Positions 20,754 to 31,409 are shown, numbered from the stretch's first letter. The stretch: DNA of 64,000 nucleotides from an uncultured Bacteroidia bacterium (GCA_943787465.1 CALSMN010000005.1:62001-126000), one strand, 5' to 3'. A program made the numbers and translations. Notes: generated by a model not told the origin, from the letters alone.

Positions 20754-21333
20754 TCAATATTTAGGTATTAAGAAATTAGTCACATCTAAAATTTCAGTTC
20801 ATGGAAGTAAATTTTACGGATTTCTGTTTCCGGCTCAAGCTCCAGAGGATTTCAGTGATGCCATAAAATTTTATAAATCGACCTACGCTGACTCTACCCA
20901 TGTTTGTTCAGCATGTGTATTGAGACCAGATCGATCATATCAACGTTTTAATGATGATGGTGAACCAGGAAATAGTGCAGGTAGACCAATACTTAATGCG
21001 ATTCTGTCTGCAAGAATAACCAATGTAGTTTGTGTTGTAATTCGTTATTACGGTGGTAAAAAATTAGGAATTTCTGGATTGATTAGAGCCTATGGTTTAG
21101 CAGCAAAGTCATGTATAAACTCGAGTGATATTATATCAATTACGGAAAAAAATAGGATTATTTGTTCAACGGAAATAGAAAATCAATACCAGTTATATAA
21201 CTTCATGAATAATCATAAAGACATTTCATACGTTTTAAATAATGATGGTTTATTTATTTTGAGTGTTCCTAAATCTAAACATCAACAAATAATTGATAAT
21301 CTCCTTAAAATGGATATATTAGTTTATGAATAA
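20743..21333 (+). CDS. YigZ/IMPACT family protein
   Basis: SKFYGFLFPAQ, HVCSACVLRPDRSYQRFNDDGEPGNSAGRPILNAI, VVIRYYGGKKLGISGLIRAYGLAA. Confidence 0.92.
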   Translation: MQANQYLGIKKLVTSKISVHGSKFYGFLFPAQAPEDFSDAIKFYKSTYADSTHVCSACVLRPDRSYQRFNDDGEPGNSAGRPILNAILSARITNVVCVVIRYYGGKKLGISGLIRAYGLAAKSCINSSDIISITEKNRIICSTEIENQYQLYNFMNNHKDISYVLNNDGLFILSVPKSKHQQIIDNLLKMDILVYE

Positions 21334-21348
21334 TAATATACAATTCGT

Positions 21349-22977
21349 TTGATCCGGTTAATAGCTATACAAATTTTTATAAGTTTTTGGGCATTCAATG
21401 TATATGCTCAGGATAGCCCAGTGTCTCAGAAAATGGATATGAATAGATCTATTGAGGTGCCTGTTAACTTACCCTCAAATAATCGACTTGTCTTAGCATA
21501 TGAAATTCAGAGTCAATTTGCTACACATTACACCTATGATCACTTTATAGGTGACGTTAAGATTTTATTTTCAGGCATTAAGTTGCATGTTTATAAAGAT
21601 TCCTCCTTTTTATGCCAGAACTTTTTAACGTTGGACTCTACTTTTAGCTCTAGCAATTTTTCTAAAGAAGCAATTTTAGTAAATGGCAGACTTATGGAGG
21701 TTAAAAGTAAAGAGTTATTGCATCATGGTAATCCTGTAACAGGTTATTTTAATGAGACTAATTCAATGGTTTTTTATCAAGATAAGATTAAGTATGCCCA
21801 AAAAGATACCAATATATTTGTTAAGGTATTTTTAGTTAATCCTATCAATTCTGCAAACGTCACTTATGGTGGAAACTATTCTGATAATAATGATTTATCC
21901 AATTCATCTTTAGATAATGAGTTGTTTTGGAAAAAAGTACGCGCTACATTTGATTCTGATACATTTTTTCTTTTATCAGAGTTTTTATATTTCGATGATT
22001 TAAGTGTACCTAAAGATACATCTTTCTATTCTTTTAAAGATAGCCTATACTTTTCAAGAGAAGACGATGCATTCGAATATCTAAATACCTACTATCATAT
22101 CAATTCAGTGGGTCAGTATGTAAATGATTTAGGGTACGACATACTTACTGATACTCTTATAGTAGATGTTCATGCCTTTGGAGGTCAAGATAATTCTGGT
22201 TACACTCCTAGCAATCATTCATTGCAATTTGGGGACGGCGGAATAGATGATGCAGAGGATGGTGAGGTTGTAGTTCATGAATTTGTTCATTCTTTAAGCG
22301 AAATTGCATCACCCAATAATACAATAGGAAGGCAACGTGAGGCTATGGAAGAAGGATCTTGTGATTATTTTTCAAAAGCATATAGTAGAACATTTAACGA
22401 CAATACTCCCAATAAAATATTTAGTTGGGATGGTAATCAAACTTGGAATGGAATACCTATAAATACCAACAGAAAATATCCAGATGATTTAGTAGATACT
22501 AAAGATGGTGATCGAGATATGTGGTCTAGCGCATTAATGTGTATTCATGATAAAATAGGAAGATTAGCCTGTGATAGTCTTGTTTTAGAACATTTTTTTT
22601 ACCAAGCACCAAACACTACCATGCCTTACATGGCCAAAAAAATAGTAGCCATAGATAGTTCGAATTTCGATGCTCGATACCGATCTAGTATTATTGATTG
22701 TTTTGTGAATGCAGGGTTTATTAATGAGCTTCAGGATACCCCCCAATCATACTCACTCAAAGTAATAAATCAGCTTGGGTTTTCTCTTGGAGAAACCCCA
22801 TTATCTATCGATCTACCATCTTCGGCCTCTTACGAAATATATACGATTTTAGGTCAAAAAATAACAGATAAGCGTTTTGGTAATGTTCAATTATTCCCTA
22901 ACCAATATACTCCGGGTTACTATATTATTATGATAGCTATTGATAATACTATAATTCCTATAAAATTTATTCGATAA
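21349..22977 (+). CDS. Secreted gluzincin-like zinc metallopeptidase with T9SS type A sorting domain (TTG start)
   Basis: HEFVH (HExxH) followed by AMEEGSCDYFSKAYS (EGxxD third-ligand-like motif); C-term YEIYTILGQKITDKRFGNVQLFPNQYTPGYYIIMI resembles a T9SS CTD. Confidence 0.72.
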   Translation: MIRLIAIQIFISFWAFNVYAQDSPVSQKMDMNRSIEVPVNLPSNNRLVLAYEIQSQFATHYTYDHFIGDVKILFSGIKLHVYKDSSFLCQNFLTLDSTFSSSNFSKEAILVNGRLMEVKSKELLHHGNPVTGYFNETNSMVFYQDKIKYAQKDTNIFVKVFLVNPINSANVTYGGNYSDNNDLSNSSLDNELFWKKVRATFDSDTFFLLSEFLYFDDLSVPKDTSFYSFKDSLYFSREDDAFEYLNTYYHINSVGQYVNDLGYDILTDTLIVDVHAFGGQDNSGYTPSNHSLQFGDGGIDDAEDGEVVVHEFVHSLSEIASPNNTIGRQREAMEEGSCDYFSKAYSRTFNDNTPNKIFSWDGNQTWNGIPINTNRKYPDDLVDTKDGDRDMWSSALMCIHDKIGRLACDSLVLEHFFYQAPNTTMPYMAKKIVAIDSSNFDARYRSSIIDCFVNAGFINELQDTPQSYSLKVINQLGFSLGETPLSIDLPSSASYEIYTILGQKITDKRFGNVQLFPNQYTPGYYIIMIAIDNTIIPIKFIR

Positions 22978-24291
22978 ATGACATCTATATTAATCTATTG
23001 TCCTAACCCTACCCTCAGACATGATTACATATTTGAGTTGTTTTTTAGAATGCTTTTAGGAGTTGATTATTCATATACTCCAAATGTAAATGAAGCAATG
23101 GTTAACTATTCTCATGAAAAAAATGAGTCTTTTCATATAGTTCCTTATGGTTTATTGGATGAGTTTTCAATCAGAACAGATATTTTGGATGAAATTTCTT
23201 TCGAAACATCTAAAATGATCACAGCCTTTTTTAAAACTGTTGGAGGCTCTTGTCAATTTGATCTTTTCTCGGCTGCTTTTTTTTTAGTATCAAGATATGA
23301 AGAATACTTGCCATTCAGTTTAGATAATCATCGACGATTTCCAGCTGAGGCAAGTGTCTTATTCAAAAATAATATGCTCGAAGAACCATTGATTAATCAA
23401 TGGGCGATATTTATACGACAAGAACTTACAACTAATTTTGAAATTTCATTTCCAAAAATGAAGTTTACTTATTTAAGCACGATTGATATAGATCAGGCAT
23501 GGAAGTATAAATATAAAGGGATAATCAGAAATATATTGGGTTTGGTAAGAGATGTGATAAGAGTTAATATTTCTGAAATTAGAGAACGAATCCAAGTTTT
23601 TTTGGGGATTATTTCGGACCCTTATTTTAATTTTAAATGGCAAAATGAATTCCATTTATCCTTGAAAACGCAAGTGATATATTTTATTTTATTGGGAAAA
23701 TATGGTTCATACGATAAAAATATAAAGCCATCTAATCCTCATTTTATCTCATTGATAAAGGATTTGGATTCATTGAGTTATGCACGGTTAGGAATTCATC
23801 CTTCCTATGTAAGCAACTCTAATCCAATTCAATTAAGCAAAGAATATCAAAATTTAAATACTATTATCTCTGGTTCTATAACAATGAGTCGTCAACATTA
23901 TTTAATACATGCTATGCCATACACCTATCGGCAATTAATTAAGTTAGGTATTAAAGAAGATTTCACACTTGGTTATTCAACCCATATTGGATTTAGAGCA
24001 GGCATTGCATCATCATTTTATTGGTTTGATTTGACAGAAAATATTAAAACAGACTTATTATTAACTCCATTTTGTATAATGGACATTACCCCCATGTATT
24101 ATCGAAGCGAAACACCTGAAATTGCAAAGAAGACCATTGAAAGTCTTTTAAATAAAGTACAGGCTGTTGATGGAACGTTTGTTAGTTTATGGCACAATGA
24201 AAGCCTAAGTGAAACTGATCGTTGGAAAGGATGGAGATCAGTTTACGTTCATCTCAACAAGCTTGCCAATGACATTATTTTTTCTGAATGA
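22978..24291 (+). CDS. Polysaccharide deacetylase-like protein (DUF7033-like N-terminus)
   Basis: SAAFFLVSRYEEYLPFSLDNHRRFPAEASVLFKNNMLEEPLINQWA; YLSTIDIDQAWKYK; LGIHPSYVSN; TLGYSTHIGFRAGIASSFYWFDL. Confidence 0.75.
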   Translation: MTSILIYCPNPTLRHDYIFELFFRMLLGVDYSYTPNVNEAMVNYSHEKNESFHIVPYGLLDEFSIRTDILDEISFETSKMITAFFKTVGGSCQFDLFSAAFFLVSRYEEYLPFSLDNHRRFPAEASVLFKNNMLEEPLINQWAIFIRQELTTNFEISFPKMKFTYLSTIDIDQAWKYKYKGIIRNILGLVRDVIRVNISEIRERIQVFLGIISDPYFNFKWQNEFHLSLKTQVIYFILLGKYGSYDKNIKPSNPHFISLIKDLDSLSYARLGIHPSYVSNSNPIQLSKEYQNLNTIISGSITMSRQHYLIHAMPYTYRQLIKLGIKEDFTLGYSTHIGFRAGIASSFYWFDLTENIKTDLLLTPFCIMDITPMYYRSETPEIAKKTIESLLNKVQAVDGTFVSLWHNESLSETDRWKGWRSVYVHLNKLANDIIFSE

Positions 24292-24946
24292 TTTTTGAAT
24301 ATCCTGAATTCTCGTCAATCTTCAAGATATAAACTCCTTGACTAAAACTAGTAATATCAATCAATTCGTTAGAATGAAGTTTTTTTGATAGAACTTCATT
24401 ACCTAAAATATCAAACATACGAATCGTTTTGGAACTATTACTTGAAAATTGAATTGCAAATTTATCTTTAACCGGGTTGGGGTAAATGGTAAAAGAAGGT
24501 TTAGATGTTTTTTTAATATTTGCCAGTGTAGCAATATTAAGAGTTACGGTATCTTTTAGATTTTCATATTTCCTAGATTTCACTTCAATAGAAACGATAC
24601 CTTCACCTCCAATCTCAAATAGTGACCAACCAATTTTAAATTCTTCTTTTTCCCCTACAGGAAGAATAAATGGATAAACAACATTAACTGCGGGATCTGA
24701 GATACATTCTCCTTCGGTACATACAGTCAGCTCCCAATCTTCAGGTTGCTCCAATGAAATAACCTGCCAAGTGAACAAGGTGTCATTTTCATCATTCGCA
24801 TTATTGGTCAGGTAGGCCTTCTGAGAGTAATCAAAATCCAATCGATTAACGAAGGGGTTACTCATTGTATCTTTATCAAAGTTAATCTGAGCATAAGTAG
24901 ATAACGTAAATAATGGAAGAATAAAAAGAAGTGAAATTGATTTCAT
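24275..24946 (-). CDS. Secreted protein with T9SS type A sorting domain
   Basis: Signal peptide MKSISLLFILPLFTLSTYAQ; C-term FTIYPNPVKDKFAIQFSSNSSKTIRMFDILGNEVLSKKL...FSQGVYILKI. Confidence 0.85.
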   Translation of the reverse strand: MKSISLLFILPLFTLSTYAQINFDKDTMSNPFVNRLDFDYSQKAYLTNNANDENDTLFTWQVISLEQPEDWELTVCTEGECISDPAVNVVYPFILPVGEKEEFKIGWSLFEIGGEGIVSIEVKSRKYENLKDTVTLNIATLANIKKTSKPSFTIYPNPVKDKFAIQFSSNSSKTIRMFDILGNEVLSKKLHSNELIDITSFSQGVYILKIDENSGYSKIIQKK

Positions 24947-25020
24947 TTATATATTGTTTAATACAAATTTAAACATTTCTGAGTTCAAGTCAATTTTAAG
25001 CTGTAACTGTACAGTAAAAA

Positions 25021-25053
25021 AAAAGCCTGTACGAAAATTTCGTACAGGCTTTT
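25021..25053 (-). terminator. Strong intrinsic terminator-like hairpin downstream of the Omp28-like gene
   Basis: AAAAGCCTGTACGAAA-A-TTTCGTACAGGCTTTT perfect inverted repeat flanked by A/T runs on both sides (potentially bidirectional). Confidence 0.88.
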
Positions 25054-25074
25054 TTTTATTTAATTTTTCTAATT

Positions 25075-27012
25075 TTAGTGCTTAATGTCAACTTTAACTG
25101 TCGATATAGCTTCATTACATGAAATGTTCAATAAGTATATACCTTCGCTTATAGCAGCAGTATTCAGAGTGCCGTTACCATTCACAATATTGAAATCAGT
25201 AATTACTTTTCCTTGCATGTCTAACAATACAGCTTTAGCCTCATCCTTATTTTCTAATGTAATATTCAATACATCATTTGCTGGGTTAGGATAAACTTTC
25301 AAGCCGTTTATATCTATTGTTTGGACATTGGCTATTTTAGAAGCACTTCCAACTTCTATTTCGTCAAGGTATAAAGCATTTCCGCTACTTCCAGGAACAC
25401 CAGCAATAGAGATTAATACTTTTTTACCTGCATATGCTGACAAGTCAATGGTTACTTGTCTAAATTCATTGGATGTAGGTGCATATAAGTACTGAGGATC
25501 AGCTGGTTGGCCTGTTTCTTCACATTCAATCATTTTTACATAATCAAATCCTACTCCACAGTTATCAGATACTTCAATATCAAATACAGGTGCAGTTCCA
25601 CCTAAACCTCCATCACTATAGGCATAATAAAAGGAAACAATAGGATCAGTCATTGACGTAAAATCTGCTTCACCGAGGATTAATTGTCCAGGTTTACCTG
25701 AATTACCCCATGAAGAATGTAAGTAGTATAACATTGAACCTCCAGCTTTACCTCTATCTCCAACTAATCTGTAATCATCATTGGCTTTGATTAGTCTTCC
25801 AGCATGCATATCCATAGTTCCATTGAGTCCAATTTTGTTGTAAGTAAATGCATTTTTTTGGAATCCAAGACCACTAATTGTTGTAGCGTCATTAGATAAG
25901 TCAGTGTCAAAAAAGTCACCACCATTTATATTTTTAAATCCAGAAACAGACACATTGTATTCACCTTGTGGAGTGATGGTCTGATTAAATTCAATTGTTG
26001 TTTTAGCGCCAGGAGCTAAGCTACCTGAAAATGACTCAGTTTTTTCAACTCCATTTGTATTGATGGTCATATCAAAAGATGTAACCGTTTCGCTTGATGT
26101 ATTGGTAACTTCTACAGATGGTTTAAAGGCATCTACACATAATCCAGATGGGGCAACTGTTTTGTTAGTTAGAGACAGATCTACAGCTCCTGTTGGATCA
26201 TACTCAACACTAGCCTCTGCACCTGTCAAAATATTATTATTGTCACTTTCAGAAACAAAAGCAACTACATTTAGATTAAAAAAGGTTAATGGCACATTTT
26301 TGATTTTCTCTGGAAGAACAGTTACATATTTTTTGTAGATATAACTTCCTTTTGAAGTTTCAGATATGGTTTCACCCCAGGCTCCACCAGGAGTTAATAC
26401 ATCTCTCAAAACATGATTATGTCTATATTGATCACCAACAAAATTTTCAGGATAATAGGTGGTTCCACCTGTTTGTGGACCTAAAATATTATCTTGTGTT
26501 AACATTACCGTAAGCTTATTGTTAGCGCTACCATCAGCAGTATAATACACCTCAACTTCGGTAGTCAACTCTCTTGTTTTTCGATCAAAAAAAGATTTTA
26601 CATAAGTGTTAACTGGTGATGATTGAGCTAAAACTGTATTTGCAGATGCAGACCAATTACCTCTACCTTCAGCGCGTGGTGATTTGAATCGGTTAATCGA
26701 ACCTGCAGGATATCCTGTTAATCCTGATGCATCATCAATAGCATCACCTTCTGTAGTTCTTAAATCTGGCTCACCAGCTGCTGGTGTTGCATATCCACCG
26801 GAATGAATATTTACTAGGAAAACATTTCCTTTATTGGCTGCTTTAAGTTCGTTGGCACGTTTGTGACCATCAGGACAAAAGGTACATTTTATACCAGTAA
26901 ACTCCTCTAACACTACTTTTTTGTTTTGGGGAGAAGTGTTTACCCAATTTTGTGCATTAACTGTCATTACAGCTAGTAATGAAGCAATGCAAGATGTAAT
27001 CATTTTTTTCAT
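25075..27012 (-). CDS. Omp28-related outer membrane protein with T9SS type A sorting domain
   Basis: KKVVLEEFTGIKCTFCPDGHKRANEL; C-term LKVYPNPANDVLNITLENKDEAKAVLLDMQGKVI...ISEGIYLLNI. Confidence 0.9.
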   Translation of the reverse strand: MKKMITSCIASLLAVMTVNAQNWVNTSPQNKKVVLEEFTGIKCTFCPDGHKRANELKAANKGNVFLVNIHSGGYATPAAGEPDLRTTEGDAIDDASGLTGYPAGSINRFKSPRAEGRGNWSASANTVLAQSSPVNTYVKSFFDRKTRELTTEVEVYYTADGSANNKLTVMLTQDNILGPQTGGTTYYPENFVGDQYRHNHVLRDVLTPGGAWGETISETSKGSYIYKKYVTVLPEKIKNVPLTFFNLNVVAFVSESDNNNILTGAEASVEYDPTGAVDLSLTNKTVAPSGLCVDAFKPSVEVTNTSSETVTSFDMTINTNGVEKTESFSGSLAPGAKTTIEFNQTITPQGEYNVSVSGFKNINGGDFFDTDLSNDATTISGLGFQKNAFTYNKIGLNGTMDMHAGRLIKANDDYRLVGDRGKAGGSMLYYLHSSWGNSGKPGQLILGEADFTSMTDPIVSFYYAYSDGGLGGTAPVFDIEVSDNCGVGFDYVKMIECEETGQPADPQYLYAPTSNEFRQVTIDLSAYAGKKVLISIAGVPGSSGNALYLDEIEVGSASKIANVQTIDINGLKVYPNPANDVLNITLENKDEAKAVLLDMQGKVITDFNIVNGNGTLNTAAISEGIYLLNISCNEAISTVKVDIKH

Positions 27013-27179
27013 GCTTAAATTGTTTTTAATTGTTATTATTGGTCAAATTTAATAATTTTTTACTTTTAAAAAGTTTAAATCACAATTAAAATTGATTGAA
27101 TTACTGATAGCGATTATTTTATTGATGAATTATCCTGAAACATAAGATAAATGTTTAATCAATGTTTAATTTCGCTGCT

Positions 27180-28619
27180 ATGAATATAAGAGATTTAGAG
27201 CCCACAATCGTCTGGAACCATTTTGCTGATTTAAATAATGTTCCCCGTCCAAGTAAAAAAGAAGATAAAGTAATTGCATTTATGCAAGATTTTGGATCTA
27301 AGTTGAATTTAGATACTTACACCGATAAAGTCGGAAATGTGATAATTAAAAAGCCTGCCTCCCCGGGCATGGAAGATTGTCAAACCGTTATCATGCAAAG
27401 TCATTTGGATATGGTACATCAAAAAAATGCCGACACTACATTTGATTTTGAAACACAAGGGATTGAAATGTACATTCAAGATGATTGGGTGAGAGCACGT
27501 GGAACCACATTAGGGGCTGATAATGGCATGGGTGTTGCTGCAATTATGGCTGTTTTATCCGCTACCAATTTAAAGCATCCTCCCATTGAGGCTTTATTTA
27601 CCATAGATGAAGAAACGGGTATGACTGGGGCTATGGAATTAGAAAAGGGTAAATTAAATGGGACTATTCTTCTCAATTTAGATACTGAAGATGATGACGA
27701 GTTCAGTATCGGATGTGCTGGGGGTATTGATACAAATACCTCATACAAATATGCTGAAGTTCCAATTATGACGGGTTCAGAAACGTATAAAATTACTGTT
27801 AATGGTCTAAACGGTGGACATTCTGGAGTTCAAATTAATGAGGAGCTTGGTAATGCGAATAAAATTATGAATCGATTAATCTATGATTGTCAAGATTATA
27901 ATCTTCAAATTATAGAAATAGATGGGGGAAGTTTACGAAATGCCATACCTCGTGAGAGTTTTGCTACCATATCAGTTAACCCTAGCTATTTACCATTATT
28001 TAAAGAGAGAGCTCAAGATATTCGCAAAGAATTTTCTATTCAAGATCCAAACTTGTCAATCAATATTGAATCTCAAAAGAGGGTAAACTACGGAATGAGT
28101 TTAGAAGATACAGCTAAGATTACAGCAGCAATTTATGCCTGTCATAATGGTGTGTTTCGATATAGTCAAGCAATAGCAGGGCTTGTAGAAACTTCATCAT
28201 CATTAGCTAGAGTAATTGTAAAAAATGGAGAATTTATCACTCAAAGTCTTCAACGCAGTTCATTAGAAACGGGTAAATATGATGTAGCAAATACAGTAGC
28301 TGCACCATTTAAATTGATGGGTTGTAAAATTGAACATGGGGGTTCGTATCCGGGTTGGTCTCCTAATCCAGCATCTCAGATATTAACTCTTCTAGTCGAA
28401 AAATATGAAACATTATTTAATTCTAAACCAAAAGTGATGGCTATCCATGCAGGATTAGAATGTGGTCTTTTGGGTGAAAGATACCCTGGCTTAGATATGA
28501 TAAGTTTTGGACCAACAATTAAAGGTGCGCATAGTCCTGATGAACGATGTAGCATATCATCAACAGCAAAATTTTGGGAATTTCTGTTGGTTATTTTGGA
28601 AAACATCCCTAAAAAATAA
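27180..28619 (+). CDS. pepD: Aminoacyl-histidine dipeptidase (PepD-like, M20 family)
   Basis: VPRPSKKEDKVIAFM, QSHLDMVHQKN, GTTLGADNGMGVAAIMAVL, FTIDEETGMTGA, HAGLECGLLGERYPGLDMISFGPTIKGAHSPDER. Start chosen at MNIRDLEP. Confidence 0.93.
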   Translation: MNIRDLEPTIVWNHFADLNNVPRPSKKEDKVIAFMQDFGSKLNLDTYTDKVGNVIIKKPASPGMEDCQTVIMQSHLDMVHQKNADTTFDFETQGIEMYIQDDWVRARGTTLGADNGMGVAAIMAVLSATNLKHPPIEALFTIDEETGMTGAMELEKGKLNGTILLNLDTEDDDEFSIGCAGGIDTNTSYKYAEVPIMTGSETYKITVNGLNGGHSGVQINEELGNANKIMNRLIYDCQDYNLQIIEIDGGSLRNAIPRESFATISVNPSYLPLFKERAQDIRKEFSIQDPNLSINIESQKRVNYGMSLEDTAKITAAIYACHNGVFRYSQAIAGLVETSSSLARVIVKNGEFITQSLQRSSLETGKYDVANTVAAPFKLMGCKIEHGGSYPGWSPNPASQILTLLVEKYETLFNSKPKVMAIHAGLECGLLGERYPGLDMISFGPTIKGAHSPDERCSISSTAKFWEFLLVILENIPKK

Positions 28620-28624
28620 GTAAA

Positions 28625-29411
28625 GTGCAGTCGATATTTACTTTCGAAAATCTGGGCACACTGTTTATGCTCATTTTACTTCAAATCGTATTAGGATTTG
28701 ATAATTTATTATATATATCCATTGAAAGTAAACGTGCTCCTTTAGGTAGACAAAATCAGGTACGAAAACTAGGAATAGGTATTGCTATTTTTTTGAGAAT
28801 TGGATTATTGTTTGTTTTAGTAAACTTAATACAAGTAGCAAACAAAATCATTTTTTCATTGGATTTTGATTATATAAATGGTCATTTTAACTTACACAGC
28901 TTAATTGTTCTTATTGGAGGTATTTTTATTTTGTACACAGCATTGAAAGAAATTTGGCACATGATTGCTCCCATTGATGACTTAAATAAATTGGAAGATA
29001 ATCAATCCAAAATCAGTAGGTTCTGTTATTGCTTGGATAGTTGTTATGAATTTAGTGTTTTCTTTTGATTCAATATTAAGTGCTATGGCTCTTACCCAAA
29101 TTTTTAGTATCATGGCTTTAGCAATTGTGATAGGTGGTATTCTCATGATTTGGTTAGCGAATGGAGTAGCAGAGTTTTTAGAAAAAAATAAACTATTTGA
29201 GGTGCTCGGTTTATTTATCCTATTTATTGTAGGGATTATGCTTCTTACTGAAGGTGCAGAATTGGCACACTTGCACATCCTAAATAATCCTATTGAAAAA
29301 ATGAGTAAAACAACCTTTTATTTTGTCATCATTGTTTTGGTATTGATTGATATTGTTCAATCAAGGTATCAAAAAAATATACTTAAACGTAATAAAAAAG
29401 GTATTGATTAA
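28625..29411 (+). pseudogene. TerC-family membrane protein, split by a +1 frameshift (ORF fragments 28625..29068 and 29046..29411)
   Basis: ILLQIVLGFDNLLYISIESKRAP in the first fragment; WIVVMNLVFSFDSILSAMALTQ...LEKNKLFEVLGLFILFIVGIMLLTEGAELAHLHI in the second. Removing one A from AAAA at 29009..29012 fuses them as ...EDNQSKSVGSVIAWIVVMNLVFSFDSI... Confidence 0.8.
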
Positions 29412-29426
29412 TGAAACTGTAAATAC

Positions 29427-29819
29427 TCATTTCAACTGTTTATAGCTTTTACCATCAGATATGATACAGCCATTTTTTATCATATCAAACATTTCAAGTT
29501 CTCTTGTTTTACTATATTTTTTAGATGCAGATTTTACTAACTGATCATCCTTTGTAACTATCTTAACCGCTATATTTTCTTTATCACATTTAAAATAGAA
29601 TGCTTTGTTTGATTCCATTTTTTTTAAGAAAGTAGTACTTCTTAAGATACTTTCCCAGACTACATCACTAAATTGAAGGATGATTTCTTCTGCATCTTGT
29701 GGTTTATTTAATTTTATATCCACCCAATCTTCTGCTGTAATTCCATTTACCACTAAAAAATCAATAAATTCTTTTTCTAGTTTCAATAATTCCTCCGAAC
29801 TAATTCTTTCATATTTCAT
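29427..29819 (-). CDS. DUF6495-like cytoplasmic protein of unknown function
   Basis: MKYERISSEELLKLEKEFIDFLVVNGITAEDWVDIKL...FSDVVWESILRSTTFL; conserved Bacteroidota hypothetical by recollection. Confidence 0.6.
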   Translation of the reverse strand: MKYERISSEELLKLEKEFIDFLVVNGITAEDWVDIKLNKPQDAEEIILQFSDVVWESILRSTTFLKKMESNKAFYFKCDKENIAVKIVTKDDQLVKSASKKYSKTRELEMFDMIKNGCIISDGKSYKQLK

Positions 29820-29929
29820 GAGCTACAAAATTAGTGCAAGCCATCATTTGGTTTTTATTTATGATATTTTATTTAAAAAAAACTGTCTCATATTTTGGTA
29901 GTGAATATACCCCATTAAATTTGCCACAA

Positions 29930-30421
29930 ATGATAATAGAAAAAAACACAGTAGTCGGTGTACATTACGAATTGAATGTAGACGGTCAAAAATTAGATGC
30001 ATCTGGAGAGCAACCGCTTACATACATTCACGGACATGGTATGATGATCCCAGGTTTTGAAAAACAATTAGCAGGACTTAAAACAGGAGATTCGTATGAT
30101 TTTACTGTATCTGCTGCTGAGGGATATGGAGAATTTAATGAGAATGCCATAGCTGAATTAGATAAACAAATATTTTTAGTAGATGGAGTAATAAGTACTG
30201 AAGTATTCGAAGGAGCTCAATTGCAATTGACCAACCAAGAAGGTCAACCAATGGTTGGTGTTGTTCAATCTATTGGTGATGATAAAGTTACTATGGATTT
30301 CAATCATCAATTAGCTGGGAAAACATTACATTTTACTGGGAGTATTGCCTCTTTAAGAGCAGCTACTGAAGAAGAAATTAGCCATGGTCACGTTCACGGA
30401 CCTGGAGGCCATCAACATTAG
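29930..30421 (+). CDS. slyD: FKBP-type peptidyl-prolyl isomerase, SlyD-like, His-rich C-terminus
   Basis: VVGVHYELNVDGQKLDAS...MMIPGFEKQLAGLKTGDSYDFTVSAAEGYGE; tail SHGHVHGPGGHQH. Start chosen at MIIEKNTVV. Confidence 0.9.
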   Translation: MIIEKNTVVGVHYELNVDGQKLDASGEQPLTYIHGHGMMIPGFEKQLAGLKTGDSYDFTVSAAEGYGEFNENAIAELDKQIFLVDGVISTEVFEGAQLQLTNQEGQPMVGVVQSIGDDKVTMDFNHQLAGKTLHFTGSIASLRAATEEEISHGHVHGPGGHQH

Positions 30422-30482
30422 ATTTATTTGAGGGAATGAGGTAAACATTTAACTAATTTACTATTCAACTCAATAAATAATA

Positions 30483-31409
30483 TCATTCTTTAGAGAATGC
30501 TATATTTTCTTTCAATTTCATGTATCCTGCTCTTTTAATTGCAGACTTTTTGAAAACAGATTTAAAAATTTCTTCCGTTAATTCTTTCCATTCGCTTTGA
30601 TGCAGAACATCCAATTGGGGATGTTTATCAAATTGTTTTTCATTTGTATGGGTTGAAAATCTATTCCATGGACAAACGTCTTGACATATATCACACCCAA
30701 ACACCCACCCATCCATTTTTTGTTTGAATGAATTGGGGATTTGATCTTTCAATTCAATAGTCAAATATGAAATACACTTATTACTATCTATTACTTTATC
30801 TGCTATAATGGCATCAGTTGGACATGCATCTATACATGCTGTACACGTTCCGCAATGATCAGTCGCAACGGCATCATATTCTAATTCTAAATCAATGATT
30901 ATTTCAGCAATAAAATAAAAACTTCCATGCTGCTTTGTTATTAGCATACTATTCTTGCCAATCCAACCCAAACCGCTTTTTGCTGCCCATGCTCTATCTA
31001 AAACTGGTGCTGAATCTACAAATACTCTTCCAGAGACCTCTCCGATCTGTTCACCAATACATTGCATAAAGTATTTAAGTTTTTCTTTTAAAACAAAATG
31101 ATAATCTTTACCATAGGCATACTTACTAATTTTATATGCACTGATATCAAAATTCTCTTCGGGATAATAGTTAAATAAAAGCGAAATAACTGATTTTGAA
31201 TCTGGTACAAGCTTTGTAGGGTCAATTCTTTTTTCAAAATGATTTTCCATCCAATACATTTTACCATGCATTTTTTTGTTGAGCCATTTTTCTAGATGAA
31301 AAGCTTCTTGTGAAAGTTGTTCAGCTTTACTTACCCCACAGTAGCTGAATCCAATTTCAGTAGCAATATTTTTAATAATTTGTGTATTTTTTGAAATGAT
31401 CGATTTCAA
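30483..31409 (-). CDS. queG: Epoxyqueuosine reductase
   Basis: [44 protein letters not shown] and [11 protein letters not shown] 4Fe-4S motifs. Confidence 0.95.
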   Translation of the reverse strand: MKSIISKNTQIIKNIATEIGFSYCGVSKAEQLSQEAFHLEKWLNKKMHGKMYWMENHFEKRIDPTKLVPDSKSVISLLFNYYPEENFDISAYKISKYAYGKDYHFVLKEKLKYFMQCIGEQIGEVSGRVFVDSAPVLDRAWAAKSGLGWIGKNSMLITKQHGSFYFIAEIIIDLELEYDAVATDHCGTCTACIDACPTDAIIADKVIDSNKCISYLTIELKDQIPNSFKQKMDGWVFGCDICQDVCPWNRFSTHTNEKQFDKHPQLDVLHQSEWKELTEEIFKSVFKKSAIKRAGYMKLKENIAFSKE

